Source: Hydrogenedens sp964549105 (GTDB lineage Bacteria; Hydrogenedentota; Hydrogenedentia; Hydrogenedentales; Hydrogenedentaceae). From it: a DNA stretch of 9,067 nucleotides. Shown here piece by piece: positions 1 to 6,274 of this stretch; within the stretch, counting starts at the first letter, position 1, and each line of letters opens with the position of its first letter. Position numbers and translations under genes: made by a program. The notes under the pieces were generated by a model. The model did not search any database. It had not been told where the DNA came from and saw only the letters and a program-made list of their open reading frames with translations. The stretch spans positions 1 through 9,067 of the forward strand of contig CAZJTZ010000050.1 in assembly GCA_964549105.1 (NCBI GenBank), read 5' to 3'.

Positions 1-1
1 C

Positions 2-1144
2 ATAGAAGAGGTTATTTCGGCCCTTGGGCTTTCGAGGACGGGCAATCTTCAGGGTATAGTCGTCGTAATAGGCGGCAAAAAAATGGAGTTCTGGAATAAC
101 TCAAGCGTTGTGAGGGTGAACGGTTCGATAATAAGCCTTCCTGACCCGATAGACGTAAAAGACGGACACTGGTGGGCAGATTCAAAGACAATGGTGACCA
201 TACTGGATCAGTTTTATGTCAGTATCGGCAAAAAACCGGGAATGAGATGGTCGGCGCCGGGCGAGACTCCACCGCAGACAGGAGATCCAGTTAAGGATGA
301 GCCTAAAGAGAGTCTCCGGACAGAAGCGGGAGGAAAGGAAGGGCAGCCTAAGCCGGATCTTGCCGAACCTGAAACATCCGGCCCGGGAGATGAAATAAAG
401 GCAAATTCAGTACTGTTTCCGGTCAGGACCGCTCCGGGCGGCAAGAAACCTGTAGTGGTGCTTGACGCCGGACATGGAGGACATGACCCGGGAGCGATGG
501 CCAACGGCATAAGGGAGAAAGATATAAACCTCAGAGCCGCCCTGGAGCTTGGTAAAATGCTTGAGGAATACGGCATTGATGTTCGTTATACAAGAAAGAC
601 CGACGTATATCTCAAGCTGGGACAGCGGACGGCCTTTGCAAACGACAGCAAGGCAAACGTATTTGTAAGCATACACTGCAATGCTATGCCAAAAGGCAAA
701 AACGCTGCAGGACTTGAGTTCTATATCATGGCACCGCCGTCTGACAAGGACGCAATGCAGCTGGCCATATATGAAAACAAGGAGATCAGCGGCGGGGCCG
801 AAACGGCTCAGGACGTGCAGAGGGCTGACCAAAAAACCAGGCTTCTTCTCAAAATTCTTGGCGACATGCAGCAGAATGACAAGATAAACGAAAGCACGAC
901 CCTTACGGAGGTGCTTCACAGCTCCGCTCAGTCATCGGGACTCCCGATGCGGAAAGTCAGACAGGCGCCATTCTATGTGTTAAGGGGAGCAGGAATGCCA
1001 TCTGTCCTTATCGAGATGGGCTACCTTACGGACAGGGCCGAGGCCGGAAAACTGAATACCGCAGGCTACAGAGAAGCTCTTTGCAGAAGCTTTGCAAAGG
1101 GTATCGTGACTTACATCAATGAACATCCGGTGACGGTTCAGTGA
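2..1144 (+). CDS. N-acetylmuramoyl-L-alanine amidase (Amidase_3) with N-terminal stalk domain, 5' partial
   Basis: Zinc-dependent amidase that cleaves the bond between N-acetylmuramic acid and L-alanine in peptidoglycan, acting outside the cytoplasmic membrane. The first ATG in frame is at 83, but the frame stays open to the left edge (27 more codons), there is no convincing ribosome binding site before 83, and the upstream residues (IEEVISALGL...GIVVVIGGKK) continue a copper-amine-oxidase-like stalk domain. The gene therefore starts outside the window, and any signal peptide is not visible. Counting from the ATG at 83: stalk remainder about 1-48, Pro/Glu/Gly-rich linker about 56-117, catalytic domain about 122-347. 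Expected zinc ligands are H131 (DAGHGG), E145 (REKDIN) and H198 (SIHCNA); the expected catalytic glutamate is E311 (LIEMGYLT). All are present, so the catalytic domain looks active. The GerMN gene follows 22 bases later, suggesting an envelope operon. Confidence 0.93.
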   Translation: MEEVISALGLSRTGNLQGIVVVIGGKKMEFWNNSSVVRVNGSIISLPDPIDVKDGHWWADSKTMVTILDQFYVSIGKKPGMRWSAPGETPPQTGDPVKDEPKESLRTEAGGKEGQPKPDLAEPETSGPGDEIKANSVLFPVRTAPGGKKPVVVLDAGHGGHDPGAMANGIREKDINLRAALELGKMLEEYGIDVRYTRKTDVYLKLGQRTAFANDSKANVFVSIHCNAMPKGKNAAGLEFYIMAPPSDKDAMQLAIYENKEISGGAETAQDVQRADQKTRLLLKILGDMQQNDKINESTTLTEVLHSSAQSSGLPMRKVRQAPFYVLRGAGMPSVLIEMGYLTDRAEAGKLNTAGYREALCRSFAKGIVTYINEHPVTVQ

Positions 1145-1152
1145 TCGTATAC

Positions 1153-1158
1153 GGGAGG
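1153..1158 (+). promoter_or_regulatory. Ribosome binding site for the GerMN gene
   Basis: GGGAGG ends 8 bases before the ATG at 1167, in the short gap after the amidase stop. It is a strong Shine-Dalgarno match and fixes the start of the downstream gene. With no terminator visible in the 22-base gap, the two genes are probably co-transcribed. Confidence 0.75.
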
Positions 1159-1166
1159 AATAAAGA

Positions 1167-1931
1167 ATGAGGGATCCTGAAAAAAGAACCCGCCATTTTA
1201 TTATAAGAAAGAAAAATGAGGATGAGATCTTTGAAGAACCCTCCGAGAGGCGTTTTTCAGCTCAACAGAGAGAAAAAGTCTCCCCTGAAAGAATAAGGAC
1301 AAGAGAAGACGACAAAGAGGGTCTGCGGGAAGGCTTTTTTGCGAGGTTCACCGGCGGAGGCCGAGCGGAGGAAGGAAGTCCGAAAGAGAGATCGCGTGAC
1401 AGCTCCGGACAGGGGTACGATGACGATGATTTTGAAGAGTATTACGAGGAGGACGAGAGCAAAAAAGCTCCTCTGCTTGTGAGGATTTTTGCCTGGATAG
1501 CGCTCCTTGCCATCTTTTTCGTTTGCGGGTACCTGGGAGCAAACTACTTTTTCAATTGGGCAGACAGCAAGGGCGGTCCCCGAGTGGGCAACGTAGTGGG
1601 AAGCGGTACCGAGGCCCGGATGGTAAGCACAGCTTCAAACGATTCGGGCGGCCTGGGCAATGTCAAATACAGCCTCTTCATTCCTGAAGGGACATCATTT
1701 ACAGAACGGGAGATAGAGATAAAAAAGGGAATGGCCGAAGAGGATATAGAGAAAGTTGCCTCCGTATATATTGACGGACTCAAAGAGACACAGATGCTTG
1801 ACAACAATGTCAGGGTACTGAACGTATTCAGAAGCGGCGACTGGCTCTATCTCGACATGTCCGGGACCTTCGTGCATTACTTGAACATCAAATTGTTCGG
1901 CTCTTTTTGCAAGTTCACTCTGGACTTTTAA
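1167..1931 (+). CDS. Membrane-anchored GerMN-domain protein, C-terminus lost at a junction near 1871
   Basis: The 254-residue open frame has a charged cytoplasmic N terminus (about 1-100) with an acidic run at 85-97 (DDDDFEEYYEEDE). One hydrophobic segment follows at about 101-128 (APLLVRIFAW...), then an extracytoplasmic region whose residues 166-235 resemble a GerMN domain (VKYSLFIPEG..., VRVLNVFRSGDWLYLDMSGTF). GerMN domains occur in GerM of spore formers and in envelope proteins of non-spore-formers; the molecular role is poorly defined. Pairing with a peptidoglycan amidase supports an envelope function. Only residues 1 to about 235 look genuine. From about 1872 to the stop the bases are the antisense of thiC, so the tail HYLNIKLFGSFCKFTLDF is an artefact of the join. 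A complete GerMN domain would extend well beyond this point. Confidence 0.8.
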   Translation: MRDPEKRTRHFIIRKKNEDEIFEEPSERRFSAQQREKVSPERIRTREDDKEGLREGFFARFTGGGRAEEGSPKERSRDSSGQGYDDDDFEEYYEEDESKKAPLLVRIFAWIALLAIFFVCGYLGANYFFNWADSKGGPRVGNVVGSGTEARMVSTASNDSGGLGNVKYSLFIPEGTSFTEREIEIKKGMAEEDIEKVASVYIDGLKETQMLDNNVRVLNVFRSGDWLYLDMSGTFVHYLNIKLFGSFCKFTLDF

Positions 1932-3059
1932 CTCGGCAAATTGTGCTTCATCATTGGCATCATAAATACAGCCCGGTCTCAAACCGTCACCTATGGACAC
2001 AGCCACATCATAAGTGCTTAAAATCTCACATATCTCGTCCCAGTGCGTATAGGTAAAATTCTGCTCATGGTGCGATTTCATCCATTGGGCTGTAATTGCA
2101 CCGCCACGACTTACAATCCCTGCAAGCCTCTTTTCTAATAAAGGCAAATGCTCCTCTAATATCCCTGCATGAATGGTAAAATAATCTACACCCTGCTCTG
2201 CCTGCTGTATCAATACTTCACGATACAATTCCCATGTAATATTTTCAATTTCTCCCTCTGCCTTTTCTAAAACCTCGTAGATAGGAACAGTGCCAATTGG
2301 AACAGGCGAGTTCCGTATAATTGCCTCTCTTATGGTCTGAATATCCTCACCTGTGCTTAAATCCATAACGGTATCTGCACCACATACGATAGCCCAGACC
2401 ATTTTTTCTACCTCTTCCGACACGCCACTTCGTATAGAAGAGTTCCCTATATTCGCATTAATTTTGGTTCGCAAACCCTGTCCTATACCCATCGGTTCTA
2501 ATTCTGCATGATTTATATTTGCAGGAATAATGATTTTTCCATCTGCCAACTGCTTACAAATCCACTCTGGACTGATGACTCCACCTCTGATTATTTCCTC
2601 TGCCCTGTCCTTCCATAACCACTCGACCCATGCTTTATTCTGTTGTAATTCGACACTTTCGCGAATCGCTACATATTCCATTTCAGGAGTGATAATGCCT
2701 TTGCGTGCATAATACCGTTGTGTAACTCGTTGCCCATCTTTTGCACTCCTTATCGTCTTCCCATTTTTTTGACAACTGCAAACATTGTCACTTGAATCAA
2801 GCCAATCTTTACGGATTTTTTGAATCCCTTGCTGAATATTTTCAACTCTACTACTATTTGCATAAGGTCCAGAAGTATCGTAAATATAAAAATCAGGAGT
2901 CCAATCTGGATATTTCGCTCTTATCTCCTCTGGTATGACATTTTCACTTATACGAACGACCTTCACAGGAATTGAAAAATTATATAACTTACCCCTGCAA
3001 CTTATATACTCTTTTCTAATCTTTGACCTTAAAATATCACTCTTGATTAACTCATCCAT
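1695..3059 (-). CDS. thiC: Phosphomethylpyrimidine synthase ThiC, C-terminally truncated
   Basis: Radical-SAM enzyme that converts aminoimidazole ribotide into HMP phosphate for the pyrimidine half of thiamin, in the cytoplasm. Conserved ThiC blocks appear in order: YDTSGPY (60-66), EYVAIRES (128-135), IIPANINH (177-184), INANIGNS (200-207), GADTVMDLSTG (227-237), SPVPIGTVPIY (251-261), GVDYFTIHAG (290-299), GIVSRGGA (314-321), GDGLRPG (357-363), DANDEAQFAEL (367-377) and EGPGHV (397-402). Residues 403-454 are antisense GerMN sequence, not ThiC, so genuine coding ends near 1854. About 150 residues are missing relative to long-form bacterial ThiC. They include the rest of the metal-binding site and the C-terminal CX2CX4C motif for the 4Fe-4S cluster, so the product as written could not work. 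H396 before EGPGH is unusual and may come from the join. The start is supported by AGGTGA at 3064-3069. No TPP riboswitch is visible upstream. Confidence 0.9.
   Translation of the reverse strand: MDELIKSDILRSKIRKEYISCRGKLYNFSIPVKVVRISENVIPEEIRAKYPDWTPDFYIYDTSGPYANSSRVENIQQGIQKIRKDWLDSSDNVCSCQKNGKTIRSAKDGQRVTQRYYARKGIITPEMEYVAIRESVELQQNKAWVEWLWKDRAEEIIRGGVISPEWICKQLADGKIIIPANINHAELEPMGIGQGLRTKINANIGNSSIRSGVSEEVEKMVWAIVCGADTVMDLSTGEDIQTIREAIIRNSPVPIGTVPIYEVLEKAEGEIENITWELYREVLIQQAEQGVDYFTIHAGILEEHLPLLEKRLAGIVSRGGAITAQWMKSHHEQNFTYTHWDEICEILSTYDVAVSIGDGLRPGCIYDANDEAQFAELKVQSELAKRAEQFDVQVMHEGPGHVEIEPVAASEYVQYPDIVVKHLCLFESVNIYGGNFLYILFGHSLFYLYLPFCK
1854..1874. other. Probable chimeric junction between two unrelated genome segments
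   Basis: Left of here the plus strand encodes a GerMN protein; right of here the minus strand encodes ThiC. In plus frame the shared bases read D-M-S-G-T-F, and on the minus strand they read E-G-P-G-H-V of ThiC. After HV, ThiC should continue with proline (EGPGHVP), but the codon is glutamate and all further similarity is lost. Both genes are thus cut inside the same 18-24 bases (core gacatgtccgggaccttc). GC content and coding strand also change here. A false join by the assembler across a short shared word is the simplest explanation. Confidence 0.75.
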
Positions 3060-3063
3060 TTCT

Positions 3064-3101
3064 TCACCTAAATAGTCAAAATAATCACTTATCTTATTAT
3101 A
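3064..3101 (-). promoter_or_regulatory. thiC ribosome binding site and possible -10 box in the valS-thiC spacer
   Basis: On the minus strand, AGGTGA (3064-3069) lies 4 bases before the thiC ATG and sets the start. TATAAT occurs at 3096-3101 on the same strand, about 36 bases before the ATG. It could be the -10 box of a thiC promoter, but I see no good -35 at normal spacing and AT-rich DNA gives such matches by chance. The spacer is only 74 bases, without a terminator hairpin, so read-through from valS is equally plausible. Confidence 0.35.
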
Positions 3102-3133
3102 AACGACTTGAAAAAATTAGGGTATGTATATTT

Positions 3134-5749
3134 TTAGATATAGACAAGGACCTCAATTTTCCCATTGCCCGTCTGGATATTGTATTCGTTCACATGCAAC
3201 ATGGCAACCACATCTTTCACCAAAAGATTGCACATCTCATTCATTGTGGCTGGACACTTTATTTCTATCTTCGACACAGGTGCGGCTACGCTGATGTTTG
3301 CATCTGTCTTTGCCTTTCTTATGGGACTAATAAGTTCAACAAGCACTTCATATAAATCGGGATATTTCGTTTCAGAAACACCTTCAAACTCTCTCATAGC
3401 GGGCCATGGACTTTTATGCACAGAGGAGCGCATACCTTCATCCTTTGCATATTCCCAATTCCATATCTCTTCTGTAATATACGGTAGGAAAGGTGCAAAC
3501 AATCGAACGATTGCTCGATGAATTAGCCGCAATGCACTGCACGCAGAGATTCGTTCATCATCTACTTCTGTCTGATAAACCCGCGGTTTGATAATTTCTA
3601 AATAGTTATCACAAAATACGCTCCAGAAGAATTCCTCAGTCAACATCAAAGCCTGTGCATAATCAAACACCTCAAAACTTTCCGTTGCCTTCTGGATACA
3701 GGTCTTGAGTTCGTTAATCACAGCCACATCAATCGGATTCTGTATCGCCTCATCTCTCAATATCTGTCCATCAATATTCTGCAATTGCATAATCGCAAAT
3801 TTACTTGCATTGAACAATTTTGTGCATAACTTTCTGCCGACCTTAAAGGCTTGCTCGTCATAAGCCGTATCCACACCTAACCGTGCTTTGGCTGCCCAAT
3901 AACGGACACTATCCGCACCATGCTGCTCGATTAGCGGCTCTGGCGTTACTACATTGCCATGGCTTTTGGACATTTTCTTACGGTCAGGGTCTAAAATCCA
4001 ACCACTCAAAATAACATTTTTCCATGGGATTTCACCATCATGGAGGTATGCTTTCACAATCGTATAGAATGCCCAGGTCCGAATAATGTCATGAGCCTGA
4101 GGTCGTATATCCATTGGAAACAGTTTCTTGTGTCGCTCTGAATTTAGAAACCAATGCGTTGCAATTTGAGGTGTTAGCGAACTGGTTGCCCAGGTATCCA
4201 GAACATCGGGTTCACCTGTAAAACCGTTAGGCTTATCCCGTTGGTCAGCCGTATAATTGGGAGGAACATCTGATAATGGGTCTATTGGCAAATCCTTTAT
4301 ATCAGGCATAATCGGCTTTCTATATTCTATCTCTCCATTTTCGTTAATCGGATACCAGACAGGTATAGGAACACCAAAAAATCGCTGACGACTCAAACAC
4401 CAATCCTGATTTAGTCCCTCAACCCAATGCTCATACCGCTTATACATATATTCAGGATACCAATTTATTTTCTTACCCTGTTCAATGAGTGCTTCTTTCT
4501 TGTCCATGATACGGGTATACCATTGCCGCGTGGGCACAATTTCAAGTGGACGCTCACCTTTCTCAAAAAATCGAACTGCATGTGTAATCTGCGTTTCGGG
4601 ACGGTCTATAACACCTTCAGTTTGATTGGCAATCTCAACAATAATCTTCTTGGCACTGCCAGTGTAGTGCCCCTGCATTTTAGAATATACCTCATTAGCC
4701 TTATCCGGATTTTCTGAGGGTATTACCAATTGCACCGTTTCAGAAGAACCTGCGGACTTTTCCTTAGTGCCAACAAATTTTACAGGTAGCAAAGTCCCAT
4801 TCTTCGCTATGATTTGTCGAAGTGGCAAATTAAATTGTTTCCACCATTCCACATCTGTCTGGTCTCCAAAGGTGCAAACCATTACGACACCTGTCCCTTT
4901 ATCTGGTTCAGCCTTTTCATCTGCCATAACAGGCACAGGCACATGGAACAATGGCGTCAAAATCGTCTTGCCAATGTATTGCTTATACCGCTCATCTTCA
5001 GGATGAACCAAAACGGCTACACAGGCAGGCAGCAATTCAGGTCTCGTTGTGGCTATCACTAAATATTCATCTGACGAAGGGAATGGAAAACGGAAATAAT
5101 AATAAGCGGCTGGGACATCCTTATCTACAAGTTCAGCCTGAGCAATGGCTGTTTGATAATCCACATCCCATAACACAGGCTTATCCTCCTGATAAATCTC
5201 ACCCTTTTTATAAAGTTCTATAAAACTCGCCTGCGAAATTAGACGACAATGCCTATCTACGGTTGCATATTCAAGTTCCCAATCATAACTCATCCCCAGC
5301 CGCGTCCATAAATGCCTGAACGCCTTTTCATCTTCAACAATCACCTGGTCACACAATTCAATAAAATTCTTACGACTAACGGGCAATGGAGCACCTTTCC
5401 TGCCGAGTGATACCTTCAAGTCAGGGTCGTATGGCAAAGACGGCTCACAACGGACATTCAGATAATTCTGCACCCTTCTTTCTGTGGGCAAACCATTGTC
5501 ATCCCAGCCAATCGGGAAAAAGATATTCTTACCTTTCATCCTTTGATAACGAACAATAAAATCCTGGTGCGAATAACTGAACATATGCCCAACATGCAGC
5601 GAGCCACTGACCGTTGGCGGCGGCGTATCCACAACAAAAGTCTCTTCCCTCGATTTAGTAGAATCCCACTGATATAATTTAGTATCAAGCCAGTTCTTAA
5701 TCCAGTTTTCTTCAATCCCTTTTATATTATAGTTTTTGGGCAACTCCAT
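3134..5749 (-). CDS. valS: Valyl-tRNA synthetase (short form lacking the C-terminal coiled coil)
   Basis: Class I aminoacyl-tRNA synthetase that charges tRNA-Val with valine in the cytoplasm. The Rossmann fold carries the HIGH-type motif HVGH at 52-55 within PPTVSGSLHVGH, and the KMSKS loop is exact at 592-596. The inserted editing (CP1) domain, about 200-400, shows TTRPEL (234-239) and GTGVVMVCTFGDQTDVEWW (285-303), expected for hydrolysis of mischarged Thr-tRNA. DVLDTWATSS (515-524) precedes the KMSKS half, and the helical anticodon-binding domain covers about 670-810. At 871 residues it ends after a short alpha/beta tail and lacks the long C-terminal coiled-coil arm of E. coli and Bacillus ValRS. 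Together with the PPTVSGSLHVGH and DDNGLPTERRVQN sequences, this places it nearer the ValRS type found in archaea, actinobacteria and Rickettsiales (from memory). The frame is intact. AAAGGA at 5760-5765 supports the start. thiC follows 74 bases downstream on the same strand. Confidence 0.97.
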   Translation of the reverse strand: MELPKNYNIKGIEENWIKNWLDTKLYQWDSTKSREETFVVDTPPPTVSGSLHVGHMFSYSHQDFIVRYQRMKGKNIFFPIGWDDNGLPTERRVQNYLNVRCEPSLPYDPDLKVSLGRKGAPLPVSRKNFIELCDQVIVEDEKAFRHLWTRLGMSYDWELEYATVDRHCRLISQASFIELYKKGEIYQEDKPVLWDVDYQTAIAQAELVDKDVPAAYYYFRFPFPSSDEYLVIATTRPELLPACVAVLVHPEDERYKQYIGKTILTPLFHVPVPVMADEKAEPDKGTGVVMVCTFGDQTDVEWWKQFNLPLRQIIAKNGTLLPVKFVGTKEKSAGSSETVQLVIPSENPDKANEVYSKMQGHYTGSAKKIIVEIANQTEGVIDRPETQITHAVRFFEKGERPLEIVPTRQWYTRIMDKKEALIEQGKKINWYPEYMYKRYEHWVEGLNQDWCLSRQRFFGVPIPVWYPINENGEIEYRKPIMPDIKDLPIDPLSDVPPNYTADQRDKPNGFTGEPDVLDTWATSSLTPQIATHWFLNSERHKKLFPMDIRPQAHDIIRTWAFYTIVKAYLHDGEIPWKNVILSGWILDPDRKKMSKSHGNVVTPEPLIEQHGADSVRYWAAKARLGVDTAYDEQAFKVGRKLCTKLFNASKFAIMQLQNIDGQILRDEAIQNPIDVAVINELKTCIQKATESFEVFDYAQALMLTEEFFWSVFCDNYLEIIKPRVYQTEVDDERISACSALRLIHRAIVRLFAPFLPYITEEIWNWEYAKDEGMRSSVHKSPWPAMREFEGVSETKYPDLYEVLVELISPIRKAKTDANISVAAPVSKIEIKCPATMNEMCNLLVKDVVAMLHVNEYNIQTGNGKIEVLVYI

Positions 5750-5759
5750 AATAATACAA

Positions 5760-5765
5760 TCCTTT
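5760..5765 (-). promoter_or_regulatory. Ribosome binding site for valS
   Basis: AAAGGA on the minus strand lies 10 bases before the valS ATG. The spacing is slightly long but workable, and no alternative start nearby has a better site. Confidence 0.55.
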
Positions 5766-5828
5766 AAAATAAATTACCTTACATTTATACTGTTTTTTTT
5801 CATTTGGAAAATTAAAGGTCAGAACAAC

Positions 5829-5834
5829 ATTATA
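5829..5834 (-). promoter_or_regulatory. Possible -10 box for valS
   Basis: TATAAT on the minus strand, about 80 bases upstream of the valS ATG, within the sequence GTATACTATAATG. No convincing -35 element lies 16-18 bases further upstream. The region is AT-rich, so the match has low specificity. No T-box leader was recognised in the short untranslated region. Confidence 0.25.
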
Positions 5835-6064
5835 GTATACAAGATTCACCCATTTATTAGAAAATTATGAACACCACCCTTAATGACAACCATCCGCTAC
5901 AAACATAAGTATTGTTACTATCTGCTCCAAATACACTTAAAATATACTTACGAACTAAAAATAATATACCTTACCTTTTTGACACTTAACAATAATAAAA
6001 GATTTTCTATCCAATATCTTTCATACCTAATCAACTACCACCCTTCATCATTTCAAACTCTATC

Positions 6065-6092
6065 TGTCATTTCGAGCGTATCGAAAAATCTT
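6065..6092 (+). repeat. TGTCATTTCGAGCG-type short interspersed repeat
   Basis: The stretch begins TGTCATTTCGAGCG and ends TCGAAAAATCTT. It contains the inverted pair TTTCGA (6070-6075) and TCGAAA (6081-6086) around a 5-base loop. I recall elements of this form as intergenic repeats scattered through genomes of Bacteroidetes and several uncultured phyla. Only one copy is in the window, so its repeat status rests on that recollection, not on what is visible here. Confidence 0.5.
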
Positions 6093-6274
6093 TCCCTCAA
6101 TTCTTAGGGATATAAATGGCTTTTTCTATTTTTTTTCTGCTATAAATCAGCAAAAACATAACTTTGAATAAAGTCTATCAGTATATACTATCGAAAGTTT
6201 AGAAACTATTTTTATATTACAACCTTTATAGACCTAAATAGAATATGAAGGAATTACAACTAATATCCTATTTA

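Larger units (their letters stand above)
5750..6274. other. AT-rich intergenic region without a supported gene
   Basis: About 525 bases separate the start of valS from the end of the 534-residue protein gene. A 74-codon plus-strand frame at 5883-6107 has no ribosome binding site, is dominated by I, Y, L, S and N as expected of random AT-rich DNA, and runs through a repeat element, so I do not call it. The stretch holds the valS leader, the TGTCATTTCGAGCG repeat at 6065-6092, and the small palindrome AGTATATACT at about 6179-6188. No clear terminator for the flanking minus-strand gene was found. Confidence 0.6.

Noticed and set aside
407..919. 170-codon minus-strand frame opposite the amidase
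   Set aside because: It is the antisense shadow of the amidase catalytic domain, whose zinc-site motifs are on the plus strand.
1695..1931. Natural antisense overlap of two genes
   Set aside because: Each frame loses its family similarity exactly where the other begins; the overlapping tails (ThiC residues 403-454 and GerMN residues 237-254) match nothing expected of their families.
3060..3133. TPP riboswitch upstream of thiC
   Set aside because: The spacer is shorter than the aptamer and I could not find the conserved core or paired stems.
4767..5223. Several overlapping plus-strand frames opposite valS
   Set aside because: All lie antisense to the well-conserved ValRS editing domain, have no ribosome binding sites and show low-quality composition.
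5883..6107. 74-codon plus-strand frame in the valS upstream region
   Set aside because: No ribosome binding site, composition expected of random AT-rich sequence, and its 3' end is the TGTCATTTCGAGCG repeat.
6131..6160. Terminator for the HEPN-like gene (TGCT/AGCA stem next to an A/T run)
   Set aside because: The stem is only four base pairs and lies over 100 bases past the stop; too weak to call.
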